From Phaeophleospora eucalypticola (Eukaryota > Ascomycota > Dothideomycetes > Mycosphaerellales > Mycosphaerellaceae): a stretch of DNA of 64,000 nt. The DNA lies in assembly GCA_022814565.1 (NCBI GenBank), contig JAKLNG010000009.1, forward strand, positions 62,001 through 126,000, in the 5' to 3' direction. The position numbers and the translations under genes are program-made. The notes under the pieces are model-generated. The model was not told where the DNA came from and searched no databases. It was given only the letters and a program-made list of their open reading frames with translations. The stretch's first letter is position 1. Every line of letters starts with the position of its first letter. This document shows, piece by piece, positions 20,979 through 31,302 of this stretch.

Positions 20979-21845
20979 TCAATACAGACTGTATTCCAGC
21001 TCTCGTACTTTCTGTCTGGCTTCCAGTAAGGCCAGTTCAGCTTGGGCCATGGACAATTGACGGCGTCGCGACTCTCGATCGTGCTCGGTCTGAGTTTGAT
21101 GCGGACTCGAAATCTCAGGAGTGTTGTTATTGGCGGCTTGCCAGTTGATCGTGTGAGCTGCTGGAAGTGTTGGCGTCGATCCGAAGGCGTCCGCAATTTC
21201 GTCTTGTGCACTTTGAAAGCCCTCCCGTGGGATATTTGCAGTTATTTCAGCCTCTACTGCATCTCTATCGCTAGCTGTTGCAGTCCCTTGGAGCGGCGAA
21301 TCGCTCGGACCAGGTTTGCTCTCAGCCATCTTCGCTGTGGCTTCCATGACCTGCAAGCATCCCACAATCGTCTGCAGCATCGGCGTGCTGCAATCAAGAG
21401 CGCTTGCGGGCATGAATTTCTTCCTCGAGCTCGACGGTATACAAGCCCAATATGGGTGTGCTTCGCCAGTGATGCTGGTGATGGAGTCCACTAATTTGCG
21501 TCTTTGGATTTGACTCTGACCATTTATCGACTTCCAGGAACTATGCCTCCAACTTTGCTTGCTTCTATGTTTTTCCGGGATGCTTCGACGCCACAGACTG
21601 GCACCGGCGGTATACTGTGTTCTCTTGCTTTTTGAGCACCGAATCAAGGCTGTTGTCTTGTCATTGCTGACATGCTTCTCATGTTGCTCGTGTGTGGCAA
21701 TCGTCAGCTGGGAAGCTTCGTCGGAAGGGGAAGTCCAGTCGAGGTCCGCCACTGGCTTACGAGGTCGGACGGCGATGGTATCTCTGTCGCTCTCATAGCT
21801 TGGTGTGGATCGTCTCCGGAACCGTGCAAAGAAACCCGTGTCCAT
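20979..21845 (-). CDS. Lineage-specific protein, tandem paralog A
   Basis: The ATG at 21845 (MDTGFFARFRRR) opens 288 codons. The centre carries a block of about 60 residues: RRKLVDSITSITG, then HPYWACIP, a basic RKKF stretch, ALDCSTPMLQTIVGCLQVME. The C-terminus is a predicted coiled coil (RRRQLSMAQAELALLEARQK). The rest is polar and disordered. The gene at 22499-23314 carries the same block and the same C-terminal coiled coil, so the two are tandem duplicates. No known domain is recognised and no signal peptide is present; a nuclear or cytosolic location is guessed. Confidence 0.6.
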   Translation of the reverse strand: MDTGFFARFRRRSTPSYESDRDTIAVRPRKPVADLDWTSPSDEASQLTIATHEQHEKHVSNDKTTALIRCSKSKRTQYTAGASLWRRSIPEKHRSKQSWRHSSWKSINGQSQIQRRKLVDSITSITGEAHPYWACIPSSSRKKFMPASALDCSTPMLQTIVGCLQVMEATAKMAESKPGPSDSPLQGTATASDRDAVEAEITANIPREGFQSAQDEIADAFGSTPTLPAAHTINWQAANNNTPEISSPHQTQTEHDRESRRRQLSMAQAELALLEARQKVRELEYSLY

Positions 21846-22498
21846 GGCGGCTAAGTAGTACGCAGTACGGAGAGGGTTCAAGAGGACCTTAAGAGCCTTT
21901 AATCACTGTCCATTCGATAATGTTTGCTACCTTCTCTCACCCATGACTTTGTTTCCATGGGAAAACAACTGCAACCTGCAGACCGCTCCCGTTGCTGCAT
22001 GCTGCATGTATCGTCACAACAATAAACGGCACTGATCTTGCCCCCACTTGTTCGCTTTGTGCAAAACTCCGTGACGGCCCAATGCGTCTTGCATGTACTC
22101 ACGCTTTATCGCTCCGAGACCTGTATACAAGATCTTGGTCTACGGCTGGGCCCTCGAAGCAACGCTTCCTTTTTGGCTAAAGCATGGGCGTCGCTCTCGA
22201 ACAATCCATTGGCAAGGGTTGAGAGTTCCGGTCCATTCTTGAGAGCTACTGATTCTACTCTACAGCTACGCAAAGGAAATACTTTAACGATGGGTATGAG
22301 CACTATCATATTGGTGAATCAGAAAGTTAGCCACAGCCATGTTGCGGCTCTAACGCAGGACCTGAACGCCAAATTGCAGTCTTCCAATTTCAAAAACACA
22401 TCCCATGCCTGCATCCGTTTCATTATGCGACTTGTAAGTATTCATTGACTCCATGCACCAACCAGCGGTCGTGGGATATCCAGCCGAGAAATCTTCGG
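21846..22498. other. Spacer between tandem paralogs
   Basis: The stretch of 653 bp has only shadow frames. No repeat shared with neighbouring spacers was noticed. Confidence 0.35.
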
Positions 22499-23314
22499 TC
22501 AATCATCATCCATCTCGTACTGCAATCTGGCGATCTCCAATTTGGCTTGGGAAATTTCAAGCTCCTTCTTTGCATTGTCCATTCGGCGACGCTTGTGACT
22601 GCGCTCATTGAGTTCAGGTTGCAGAGGAGTAGTGAGTTGCGTGGCTGGGCGAGAGTCTTCGTGGTGATCATTGTCTTTCTCTGATATTGTGGTTTTCTCG
22701 GCTTGGTGGCGTGCTGTCGCAGTCGATTGAGGGTCAGCCGTGTCTCTGCTTGGAACGGCAGACGTTGAACCTTGAGTATGCAAAGACTGCCTCATCTTGT
22801 CCTTGTTCTCCTCTTTGTAGTCCATGGCCGTCAGACACTTGACAATGGTATGCAGCAAAGACGAGCTGCAATTCAGTGGGTCGATTGGCATTTGCTTCTG
22901 ACGTCTCTTTACCGGCACGCATGCCCAGTACGGGACTGAGGAGCCTGTCAATGACTGAATCAAGTCGACATAGCTCTGCCTAATTTGTTGGGCTCTAGAA
23001 TTCAGATTGGCAAAAGGCTTGTTCTTCCAACGCTTCTGGGGGCTGTCAGAATCCATCGAGTCGCGCGGTGCATTTGCGTCCCACACATCAGTGGTCGCGG
23101 TGAATTTGCATTCAGCAGTTGTAAGCAGAACAGCCTCTACGATGTCGGGGCGCTGAGGGACTTCTTCGGCATGCTTTCGCTCGCCATTTGGAGCAAGAAG
23201 CTCTTGTGGTGTACGGTCTTGATCGCCGGTGCCGATGTTTGGAGAGCTGTTGGAGTCGTTCCCGTGGCTGGACGTCTTCGCTGCCTGCGGTCTGGCCGAG
23301 AGGTTCGCACCCAT
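22499..23314 (-). CDS. Lineage-specific protein, tandem paralog B
   Basis: The first in-frame ATG (23314, MGANLSARPQ) gives 271 codons. The open frame continues upstream to about 23431 without an ATG, so an upstream exon is possible; a CTATCACAG acceptor-like site lies there. The shared block reads QIRQSYVDLIQSLTG, VPYWACVP, a basic RRQKQ stretch and PLNCSSSLLHTIVKCLTAM. It matches paralog A in spacing and in the residues PYWAC, the C-S pair and the TIV-C-L helix. The C-terminus is again a coiled coil (KKELEISQAKLEIARLQ) preceded by a basic RRR patch. Function is unknown. Confidence 0.6.
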   Translation of the reverse strand: MGANLSARPQAAKTSSHGNDSNSSPNIGTGDQDRTPQELLAPNGERKHAEEVPQRPDIVEAVLLTTAECKFTATTDVWDANAPRDSMDSDSPQKRWKNKPFANLNSRAQQIRQSYVDLIQSLTGSSVPYWACVPVKRRQKQMPIDPLNCSSSLLHTIVKCLTAMDYKEENKDKMRQSLHTQGSTSAVPSRDTADPQSTATARHQAEKTTISEKDNDHHEDSRPATQLTTPLQPELNERSHKRRRMDNAKKELEISQAKLEIARLQYEMDDD

Positions 23315-23431
23315 AGTGCTGCCGGAAAGGGGCTTGTTTGTAGTGGTGCTTGGATTGTCTGTCGGAGCCTTAGGGCTTGCTGCTTCTGGTATGCTGTGAT
23401 AGTCGTTTGTCGAAATTAAAGGCGAATCCAA

Positions 23432-23917
23432 GCTCCTTTATCCACTATCACGGGCAGATGTTTGCTGTGTAAGACATCGGGAGACAGTGGAAATAACCAA
23501 TGCGCCATCTAAGACACGCAGACAGCGACTGTGTTCTGGACTCTTGAGGTGTGGATGGGACTTGCGTACTGACATGTTCTGCGTCGATGCGTTGCAGACT
23601 CCCATCGATTAAAGTCAAGCAATATGAAGCGCGGTCTCGTTCAAGCTCATGTATCGGTTTCAATCACGACCCAGTGTTGTCAAGTCTATCGATTGCGGTC
23701 AACTATCCTCCAGACGCACCTCGCACTCATGTCAGGTGGGGGACTCTTACTTGAAATTTCCAAACGCATCAAACTCCCTCGATGGTAGCTCCATATTTCC
23801 TCATCCCGAACCCACTCGATTTCTTCGCAATGGTCCAAAACCTATGCATCTCCGCTTCCAAATCATACGTACTCATCGCGACCGAAGTTCCTGTACCAAA
23901 GTTAGCGTTTAAGTACT
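23432..23917. other. Spacer between paralog B and the acidic protein
   Basis: No supported feature. It may hold an unrecognised first exon of paralog B. Confidence 0.3.
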
Positions 23918-25456
23918 TCACGGCAACATCATGTAGAGCACTTGCTTCCGTCTCCGATCCTTGTGAGACTTCTCCTCTTCGGGCTGCGAACCTTTCTTCA
24001 TCGCTGACTTCCTGTTCTGTTCAGATGGCTCATGCGGCGAATGTGGATCTTGCTCGCCTGTGCTGCGCTCGAGACCAACGAGGGCGTCATCTTCCTCTTC
24101 AGCCGAATCATAATCAACACTCATCCTCAGTCGCTTCCCAGAACCCCGGCGTCCTTGTTTGAAAGAGCCTGTCTGATTGAGTGATCTCTTACGCCCTGAA
24201 TCGGGAAGAGAAACAGTGGTGGGTTTTGGAGCAGATGCACGAGTTGGTGGTCCTCTTTGTCTCAGCCAGGTGGTCTCGCGGGATTGTCGAGGCCGTGATT
24301 TCATGCTCGCATTCTCAATGTGAGTCTGCAGGCCTTCTTCGTCTTGACCACCTGAGCCGGAGCTGCTGTCGTCGCCACTCTCACTTCTGCTGTCATCGCC
24401 TGAATTGTGCTGGCTTCCAAGATCGTCGTTCTCTCCGTCAGTACTGTGCTGGCGCTCGTCTTGATCATCTTCTTCTCCGCCGCTGGAGCTACCGCCCGTA
24501 TAGTCACCATCCTCCTCATCTAAGTCATAATCGAACTCGGGGAGTCCTTCTGTGTCCGCATCCGTGTCCGTGTGCTCTTCTTCCTCCTGACTCTGATCAT
24601 CATCCGAACTGTCTTCATCGCTGGATTCAATATCTTGCTCAGCTTCATCGGAGGCGTTGTCTTCGTCGTCCTCAGGAAAAGCGAGGAGAGTGGCGGACTT
24701 TGAAGCACTGGTTGCTGACCAGTACTTGTCGCCTGACGCATGTTGCGTGAAGACCAAGCCCATCATGATAGTATACAGGAGGACAGTGCTGTAATTCTCC
24801 GCTTCGCCGGGCAGATTAGTGATATTGACTGGTATACAGTCAGACGGATCGTGACCTCTGCTCAGGCTTCGAATCGCTCTGATGAACAGTTTTCTTTTTC
24901 GTTTAGTGTCTTTTCCAAGATCCAGATACCGTTTGTGAACCCAACTTTTGTGAACCCCACGAATCTTGCCAACAGCCAGCGTCTGGCAAATGTTCAAATC
25001 GATGTATCGAGCGCGGTGGTCAGAGGTGCCTTCGGATTCGTCAGGCGGAGAGTTGGAAGACTTCGAAGATTTTGTCCCTTCTGAATCAGAGCGATGCTCC
25101 TGTTGATGTTCTGTGTTGGGAGTTTCACCGTGAGTGGATCCTTCGTCCCCGGTATGAGGATCCTCATCCGGGTTAGGATTGTCTTCGTTTTCGGAGAAGC
25201 CTTCGTCCGGTCGATTCGGAGGTGAAGGATTGTCTTCGTCATGGCCGCTGTCGTCGTCACTGTCGTCGCTGTCGATCGGGTTCTCGTTTCGAGCCTGCTT
25301 ATATTCTGCTGAAACATCAGTGGATGTAACTTGATTTCCAAGATGGTAAAATGTACCTTTCCCGAAGTACGGACGATCTTGACTCTTTCCCTCGAATGAA
25401 CTTCTCTCCATGCGCTTAGTGAGCTCATGCATGCTCGAGTCGTGTGCATCAGACAT
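23918..25456 (-). CDS. Very acidic disordered protein, possible third relative
   Basis: The ATG at 25456 (MSDAHDSSMHEL) opens 512 codons. The sequence alternates long Asp/Glu/Ser tracts (about residues 60-150 and 255-370) with one folded-looking block near 150-240. That block contains YIDLNICQTLAVG, KSWVHKRYLDLG, KRKLFIRAIRSLSRG, CIPVNITNLPG and STVLLYTIMMGL. The last three segments resemble, in order and spacing, the RKLVDSITSITG..CIP..MLQTIVGCL block of the two upstream genes, though weakly. The tail is basic (RKSAMKKG and RRRKQ). Highly acidic chains of this kind often act as histone or nucleolar chaperones, but nothing here proves that. Confidence 0.55.
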   Translation of the reverse strand: MSDAHDSSMHELTKRMERSSFEGKSQDRPYFGKGTFYHLGNQVTSTDVSAEYKQARNENPIDSDDSDDDSGHDEDNPSPPNRPDEGFSENEDNPNPDEDPHTGDEGSTHGETPNTEHQQEHRSDSEGTKSSKSSNSPPDESEGTSDHRARYIDLNICQTLAVGKIRGVHKSWVHKRYLDLGKDTKRKRKLFIRAIRSLSRGHDPSDCIPVNITNLPGEAENYSTVLLYTIMMGLVFTQHASGDKYWSATSASKSATLLAFPEDDEDNASDEAEQDIESSDEDSSDDDQSQEEEEHTDTDADTEGLPEFDYDLDEEDGDYTGGSSSGGEEDDQDERQHSTDGENDDLGSQHNSGDDSRSESGDDSSSGSGGQDEEGLQTHIENASMKSRPRQSRETTWLRQRGPPTRASAPKPTTVSLPDSGRKRSLNQTGSFKQGRRGSGKRLRMSVDYDSAEEEDDALVGLERSTGEQDPHSPHEPSEQNRKSAMKKGSQPEEEKSHKDRRRKQVLYMMLP

Positions 25457-25996
25457 GGTGAGGGTTTGCGCTGCAGATGCTCCGATGGCAAGGGTTTGGA
25501 GAAGCAGAAGTCGGAGAGGCTACGACCGCTCTCTTGTATTCCAAGAAAGCTCCCTTTGCAGCTTGCTCTTGTTCCAGGCTCCTGCGCCATAGCATTCTCG
25601 AACTTTTCGGGATGCTTCCATAGCTGATGGAGCGAAAGCAGTAACTCTGTCTCCTTTTTGTCGAATCACCGGAGCGTAAGTTCCAGATAGTAGCAGACAT
25701 CCAGGAGAAGGTTCGCGGTCATAGGAAGGGAAACAATGGACCTTCGTGATCGGGACGTTTCGATCAGAACCAATCGTAGTTGCAGGATGATAACCAGAAA
25801 CCGAGGCAGGAGAAATATCTGCAGAGGGTATCGTCAACCAGAGCTTGCACCCGAGATATGAAGACGAGAGGTGCCAATGCAAGAAGGGACAACATGAAAG
25901 ACCACAATTTCCAACCAGGTTATTGATTTCTTTCTCACCTGATCACCAAAAACATGTATGCATCCTATCGCTAACGCCTGTTCGCTTGATACGTTC
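25457..25996. other. Intergenic, nothing recognised
   Basis: The stretch of 540 bp has only short shadow frames. Confidence 0.35.
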
Positions 25997-27202
25997 TCAG
26001 CCATCAATCGCCATACCCTCCTCATCACCATCCTCAACCACAACAACACGCGCTCCAGAGAAAGAAACACCAGCAGCAGAAGCACCTTCGCCACCATTCT
26101 GCTGCTGGAAAGCGTTGCCAAATCCTTGGGCAGGAGCATCCTGCATCATCTGATCTCCCATAGTCGGCTGGAAGACGACCTGCGCCTCAGCGCTAGCCAG
26201 ATTGCCGTTGTCGTGAAAGCGCTGGACGTAGTTGATGGAATGGACTCCCGCGGGACGAAAACTACCGCTGAAGGGGAGGAAGAGGTTCTCGGCGGCGGTC
26301 TGGAAGCCAGCGCATTGAGCTTGGTAGAGCTGTTGCTGCGATGGTTGCGGAGGAGCCTGCGGTCCAGGAGGCTGACGAAGACGAGAGACAGGCTGCTTGA
26401 TCTCCCTCTGAGGCATAGCGGGAGCAGCATCAGGCCGTCCGTGGACTTCCATGACACCAGGAGGATCGTGCTGGAATCTTGACTGCTGTCCTGCCGCACC
26501 CGGTGTCTTTCTCCGTCTCTGCTCGTCATCGCCTTCAGCTTCCCACTCCCGCTGTTCCCTTGCTCTAGCTCTATCCCACTGCCGTTGTGCTTCATGAGCT
26601 CTCTCATGCTGCTTGATAATGCACTTCTCAACTGCCGTCAAGACGTCCTTCGAACAAAGTGGAGCGTCCACTTTGTGCCACCGATCCCACGCAGTCTCCC
26701 GCAGACAGTCCAGAGTCATGGCCAGGTCGCCGTCGCTCTTCTCCGCAAGCATCTGGAATGCCTGCAAGAAAGGTGTGCACCAGTCCTGGGGTGATTTCGG
26801 CAGATTCGCAGGTCGATGATGGGGCGGGAACCACGAGGGCGAGCCCTTGAACTTCTTGAAGAGGACAGCGATACGCGTGAGGGCTCTCGATCTCTTGATT
26901 TGTTGAGGATGGCCAATGTGTTTGTGAGGGACGTGGCAGTTTCGGGTAGTAGGATCGTCTCTGCATGGCCAGGTGTAGACAGCGTGCTTGTGGTTGTGGT
27001 GGCGCTGCTCTTCTGCTTCTGATTCTTTGACTTGTTCGAAGGCAATCGGTTGTGCGGGTTGTCCATCATCCTGAGCATCGGCTGCGATACCCTCTCCGTC
27101 ACTGTTGTCCGTTGGTGGCTGAGTGGTGTGGGCGTTGGCCATAGTAGGTGCGTCGGCCGGGAGTGCGTTGATAGCTGGTCCAATGTTTTGCTGGAACTCC
27201 AT
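25997..27202 (-). CDS. Hypothetical Gln/Pro-rich protein
   Basis: The ATG at 27202 (MEFQQNIGPA) gives 401 codons. The frame is open for another 390 bases upstream, but that part has no protein-like character. Residues about 80-230 look folded, with RALTRIAVLFKKFKG, DWCTPFLQAFQMLAEKS and LDCLRETAWDRWHK, followed by a charged helix of Arg, Glu and Gln (QWDRAREREQREWEAEGDD). The C-terminal 150 residues are Gln-, Pro- and Gly-rich. No family is recognised. It ends the run of five minus-strand low-complexity genes. Confidence 0.55.
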   Translation of the reverse strand: MEFQQNIGPAINALPADAPTMANAHTTQPPTDNSDGEGIAADAQDDGQPAQPIAFEQVKESEAEEQRHHNHKHAVYTWPCRDDPTTRNCHVPHKHIGHPQQIKRSRALTRIAVLFKKFKGSPSWFPPHHRPANLPKSPQDWCTPFLQAFQMLAEKSDGDLAMTLDCLRETAWDRWHKVDAPLCSKDVLTAVEKCIIKQHERAHEAQRQWDRARAREQREWEAEGDDEQRRRKTPGAAGQQSRFQHDPPGVMEVHGRPDAAPAMPQREIKQPVSRLRQPPGPQAPPQPSQQQLYQAQCAGFQTAAENLFLPFSGSFRPAGVHSINYVQRFHDNGNLASAEAQVVFQPTMGDQMMQDAPAQGFGNAFQQQNGGEGASAAGVSFSGARVVVVEDGDEEGMAIDG

Positions 27203-27698
27203 TGTCGTCGAGCTGAGGTCGCAAAGGGATGAACACTCGCGGTGCGGCCAGAGAAGAGTTCCCTCTAGGGCTCTTATGAGTGTTCCCCAAGGCCAACCCA
27301 ATTTGCCTGTCTCGCATCCGCTTGAGGTCAACATTATTTGTCCTGTGAAGGTGTGTCGCAGATGCCTGCTGTGCTTCTTCGTCGCCGTGCCGAGTCTGCA
27401 TAAAGCTGTCAACGCGAAGTGCATCCGTGAGACCAGCAAACTGAGTCCGAATTGAGTTGATGGTTTCGTTGTCACCGGTGTGGCTGGTACGTTCAGAGGC
27501 TCGCCCCTGAACAAAGATGTCTCCATAATGGAGGGCTGAAGTTGAAGTTGTTCATTCGATACATATCGCGCGCATGGTAAGGAATACAGCAATGTGCCAT
27601 GGGCATTCGTGGCGACCAGCCAATCCCGTCAACGCCGTCCCGCTCAGACTCCATGAACACCACACTATACATCCAAAGTAGCAATCAGAGGTAACATC
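27203..27698. other. Spacer before NOP56 3' end
   Basis: This stretch holds the upstream open extension of the previous gene and no clear feature of its own. Confidence 0.35.
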
Positions 27699-29411
27699 CT
27701 ACTCGGACTTGCTCTTCTTCTTTTTCTTCTTGATCTGCTCATCGGGCACTTCTCCGCTGGCGAGCACTTCCGACTTTCGCTTTTCCTTCTTCTCCTTCTT
27801 CAGCTTGGCCTTGACCTCATCCTCGTCTACGTCCATCTCAGCTTCAGCTTCAAGCTTTTTCTGCTTCTTCGCGGCCTTCTTGGCTGCCTTGTCGTCAGCG
27901 TCGACCATCTCAACGTCTTCTGACTTGGACTTCTTCTTGTCCTTCTTCTCCTTGCGCTTCTTCTGCTCGGCGGCGCCCGAAGTCACGCCAGGAGCGGCAA
28001 CCTCCTCTTCGGCACGGATCGCAGTTGGGTCAGCGACGTTAATTGAGTCCAGAGTGGCGTCCATTGCGGCTTTCTGTGAATGTATTAGCAACGCTCAAGA
28101 AACGTTAGTCACGATACATACCATGGCATCCGCATTCTTGGTAGGGTTGATGCCCTCAGCGTAGAATTGTAATCTCTCATCCACTTGTGCACGTAGGGCC
28201 TCTCCAAATTTGCGGGTCGGTGCTTGGCTGAAGTTGTCGATTCGAGATGCGATCGAAGTCTTGTTGGCGAGAAATCTTGATATTCTACCCTTGTTCTTCT
28301 GGCCGGCACGTCCAATGAACGAGGAGTGGTAGATCAGACCATACTTCGGTGTGTTACCCTTGGTCTTGAGAGCACGGAACAGAGCCTTCTCAGCACCAAG
28401 AATCTGGACAGTCGAGGCTGGGTACTTGGCCAAGTTGGCGAGCGATCCCGCATGTGAGATGAGACGAGCACCAACAGTCTCGCCGATAAGTGCAGCCAGG
28501 TTGGGAGCGACAGTGCCCATCTTAGCCACGAGGTAGTTGCCCAACTGCTTGCGGTAGGCAGTGAGCTCCGCAGTGCGCTTGGCGAACATCATGACATTTT
28601 CCATATCGGTATCCGAGATGTCCTGTCCCATAGATACTCGCGCGGCCTCAATGATCGCACGCGCAACACTCTCGTCATCGTCCACAATCTTGGCCAAGTC
28701 GTGCAGGCTGTCGTCGGAAAGCGTCTTCTTGTCGCCAATGAACAACGCACATTGCGCGTACTTGTGGTTCTCGCTGACGATACGAATGAGCTCGGGGAAG
28801 TGCCAGCCGTACCATTCGCGCACTCTCATCGAGAAGGTGTTCACGGCCTTGTCGAGTTGGTCGATGGTAGCAATGGCCTGGATGATGTGGTTGTCGTTCT
28901 TCTGAACGCTGAACTTGACCTTGCCACGGGAGTAGGCGTGACCAAGACCCAGCTGTGCACGAGAGACATCGCCAGCCTGCAAGTCCTTGAGCAGCTTCTC
29001 AGCGTGGAGTCGGATTCCACGCAGCAAGTCTGCAGTGAGCTCGCTGGTCTCTGGTGTCTCGCACTCCAACCCGGGGAAGCCACCCTTGATGCTGTTGGCC
29101 AGGCCCTTGTCGCCCACACCCAATGTCACCTTGTTCTTCTTGCCAGCCTTTGGCAGGTTTGCCTCGAGAGTTGTGCGCAGGTAGTCACTCATCAGTCCTT
29201 CGGAGATTTCGTTGGCGTTCTCGAGTGCCTGGGCGGCTCCAGCCCACGGCGCAAACGAGACGAGCTCGACCATCTTGCCGAAACGAGCGAGATCTTCGTG
29301 CGCATCTTGGACTTCCTTCAGGCGGGAGCCGATGGTGTCCGCTTGCAGCTTGACCTTGAACACGGCGTATCCCACCGAAGATTCGTGGAGGAGGTAGTCG
29401 ACGCCCGACAT
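27699..29411 (-). CDS. NOP56: Box C/D snoRNP core protein NOP56 (SIK1)
   Basis: Nop56 pairs with Nop58, fibrillarin and Snu13 in box C/D particles that 2'-O-methylate rRNA. Two exons (29411-28122 and 28073-27699), with a 48-nt intron, give 554 aa. The N-terminal NOP5NT region starts MSGVDYLLHESSVGYAVFKV. The NOSIC/coiled-coil part follows (WYGWHFPELIRIVSENHKY). The Nop domain near residues 290-410 contains APNLAALIGETVGARLISHAGSL, ILGAEKALFRALK and PKYGLIYHS. The C-terminus is the Lys-Lys-Glu/Asp tail. The second exon supplies only the last helix and that tail. It is divergent from NDUFA13. Confidence 0.95.
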
Positions 29412-29750
29412 GGTGGGCGGTCGTTGGCTGAATTAATATCAGCGATCGAGTGGTATCGTATGCGTGTCGTGTCGTGTATGAAGTGTGATGTTTTCCAGCT
29501 ATTCCTCCGTGCGCATCCTCCTCTGCAATGCTGAAGCTCTGAAGATGAAGCTCAATCGGAAGCAAATTATTTTTCGAAGACGGAAGCTCGGACAGCACCA
29601 CGGGAAGACCCGTCCGAGCTCCGCCGCCAAGACCCGTCTCTCCAACACCTCGTCTGCCATTGGCCCTCCGCGACAACACCTCGCCGTCGACCTCTTCCCT
29701 CTTCCCTCTCCGCTACCACCACCGCCGGCGCCGTCGTCAACACCGCAATC
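29412..29750. promoter_or_regulatory. Divergent promoter NOP56/NDUFA13
   Basis: A 339 bp spacer separates the two start codons. Pyrimidine-rich stretches precede the NDUFA13 start (ctcttccctcttccctctcc). No TATA box is evident. Confidence 0.5.
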
Positions 29751-30221
29751 ATGCCTCAGGACATGCCGCCCGTCGGCGGCTACGAGCCCGTCCAATACCG
29801 CCGAAACCTCCCCGTGCGCGGCTTCCGACCTGCCTGGTACCTCGCAGCCGCCGCCGGCATCATGACATACGGCTTCTGGAGATTTGGACAAGGAGTGAGA
29901 GAGCACAAGTGAGGCATAATGTTGAAGGAATGGGAGTATACGAGTGCTAACTGTGGCACAGCGAACTCGCGCGCGAGAAGATGTGGTCGCGAATCTACCT
30001 CATCCCAATGTTGCAAGCCGAGGAGGACCGAGATCTCGTGAGGCGACAATTTGCGCAGGAGAAGATGGAGAAGGAGCTTATGGGCAAGAATGTGCCGGTG
30101 TACAACAACGACAAGTATGGAGAACCCTCGTTTAGCCAAACGTGCAGGATGGGATGTGCTAACTCTGCTCAGGTTCGTGCGGCCGACGTACGCCGTTACT
30201 CCCTCGAATGTATCGAAATAG
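29751..30221 (+). CDS. NADH:ubiquinone oxidoreductase subunit NDUFA13/GRIM-19 (B16.6)
   Basis: This is an accessory subunit of mitochondrial complex I. Three exons (29751-29908, 29962-30114, 30173-30221) give 119 aa. The start MPQDMPPVGGYEPVQYRRNL and the following RGFRPAWYLAAAAGIMTYGFWRFGQG (single membrane span) match the family. A charged helix follows (ELAREKMWSRIYLIPMLQAEED), ending YNNDK/FVRPTYAVTPSNVSK. The last exon codes only 16 residues and is missed if the reading frame is followed straight through the 58-nt intron. Length and topology are normal. Confidence 0.93.
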
Positions 30222-30687
30222 ACGCGAACAGAATACCAAAATTCCCATTTGTACATATGGCGGAGTTTGGAGTTTCACGGCTCAAGGGAGGTATTCTCAC
30301 TGCGATACACCGGTACCATGCAAGAGTCGCAATATTGACCCGCAAAGTATGCTGACAAGGAAGTCGCTACAAGTACTTTGAAAGATTCCAAGATGACTTT
30401 GCGTAGGATCTGGTGTGTGGTAGTAGTCCCTTGGGAACTGATCTCATGCTAAAAAGTTGAGGTCGAAGACGCCTGAGTGTTGTTGCCAGATTGGGAATGA
30501 ATCAGATAATCGAAGCACGTTCATTCGCTGCGTAGGTCGGACTTCTTCTTTGAGGCACCAGCAAACGCTGAAGCGAATCGGCGAATCCACACTCCAGCAA
30601 CTTTACTCCGCAAACGCACCTTGCTTAAACTCTCTGCCATACAAGTTCTTGCTTTCCCCACCTTCATGCTCCTGACTACGGTACAAC
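30222..30687. other. Intergenic, nothing recognised
   Basis: This stretch holds the 3' flank of the complex I gene and the 5' flank of the gene at 30688. No feature stands out. Confidence 0.35.
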
Positions 30688-31302
30688 ATGGCTGAACAAA
30701 TCGACAGCAATACGGAGAACTGCGATGGCGACAACTTCGATGACAACGATGTCGAAGGAGACGACGGGGACTTGACTCTTCTCGAGCGCGCTGAGATGTG
30801 GGAGCCGAGTGACAGTCTAGACGAGCTCGAGGAGCTCGAGGAGGATATTGTCGTCGCGTTCCACGAGATGGAGAATGAGCAAGACGAGAAAGACCTGCAG
30901 GAAGTCTGCCTGGAGCTGCTAGATCATGGCGACAAGGTCCCTCTGCTGCAGCGCGCTCAACTCCTGCACTTCGTGGCTTGCACAGCTCGGGAAGGAGATT
31001 ACGCAGGCATGCGGGAGAGCCTCGAGGAAGCGGAGGCGTACATGCGCAGACTCGAGGACCTGCTGCGCGTCGTGGCTGGAGTCTCTAGCGAGCGCGTCGA
31101 GCGACTTGGAGAAGCAATCCGCAAATCGCTTCAAACGGTGAACGAAGGTAAGATGCTGGCCTGATACGGATTTGACATTTGCTGACCCAAATATGCAGCA
31201 GATCCTTCCTATCCCAGCTCGAGCAAGGTGGAGGGTGAGAGTAGTCAGGAGGCCAGTGAAGGTGGCGAGGAATCAGCAAGCGGAGGTCCCAAGGAGAAGT
31301 AG
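30688..31302 (+). CDS. Acidic hypothetical protein
   Basis: Two exons (30688-31147 and 31199-31302), with a 51-nt intron ending atatgCAG, give 187 aa. The N-terminus is strongly acidic (Asp/Glu/Asn-rich). It is followed by helical segments with heptad-like leucines (SLDELEELEEDIVVAFHEME, RAQLLHFVACTAREG and AYMRRLEDLLRVVAG). The C-terminal tail is Ser/Glu/Gly-rich. No known domain, signal peptide or membrane segment is seen. A small helical, perhaps nuclear, protein is the most that can be said. Confidence 0.6.

Noticed and set aside
28701..29534. 277-codon frame opposite NOP56
   Set aside because: It is a shadow of the NOP56 coding strand.
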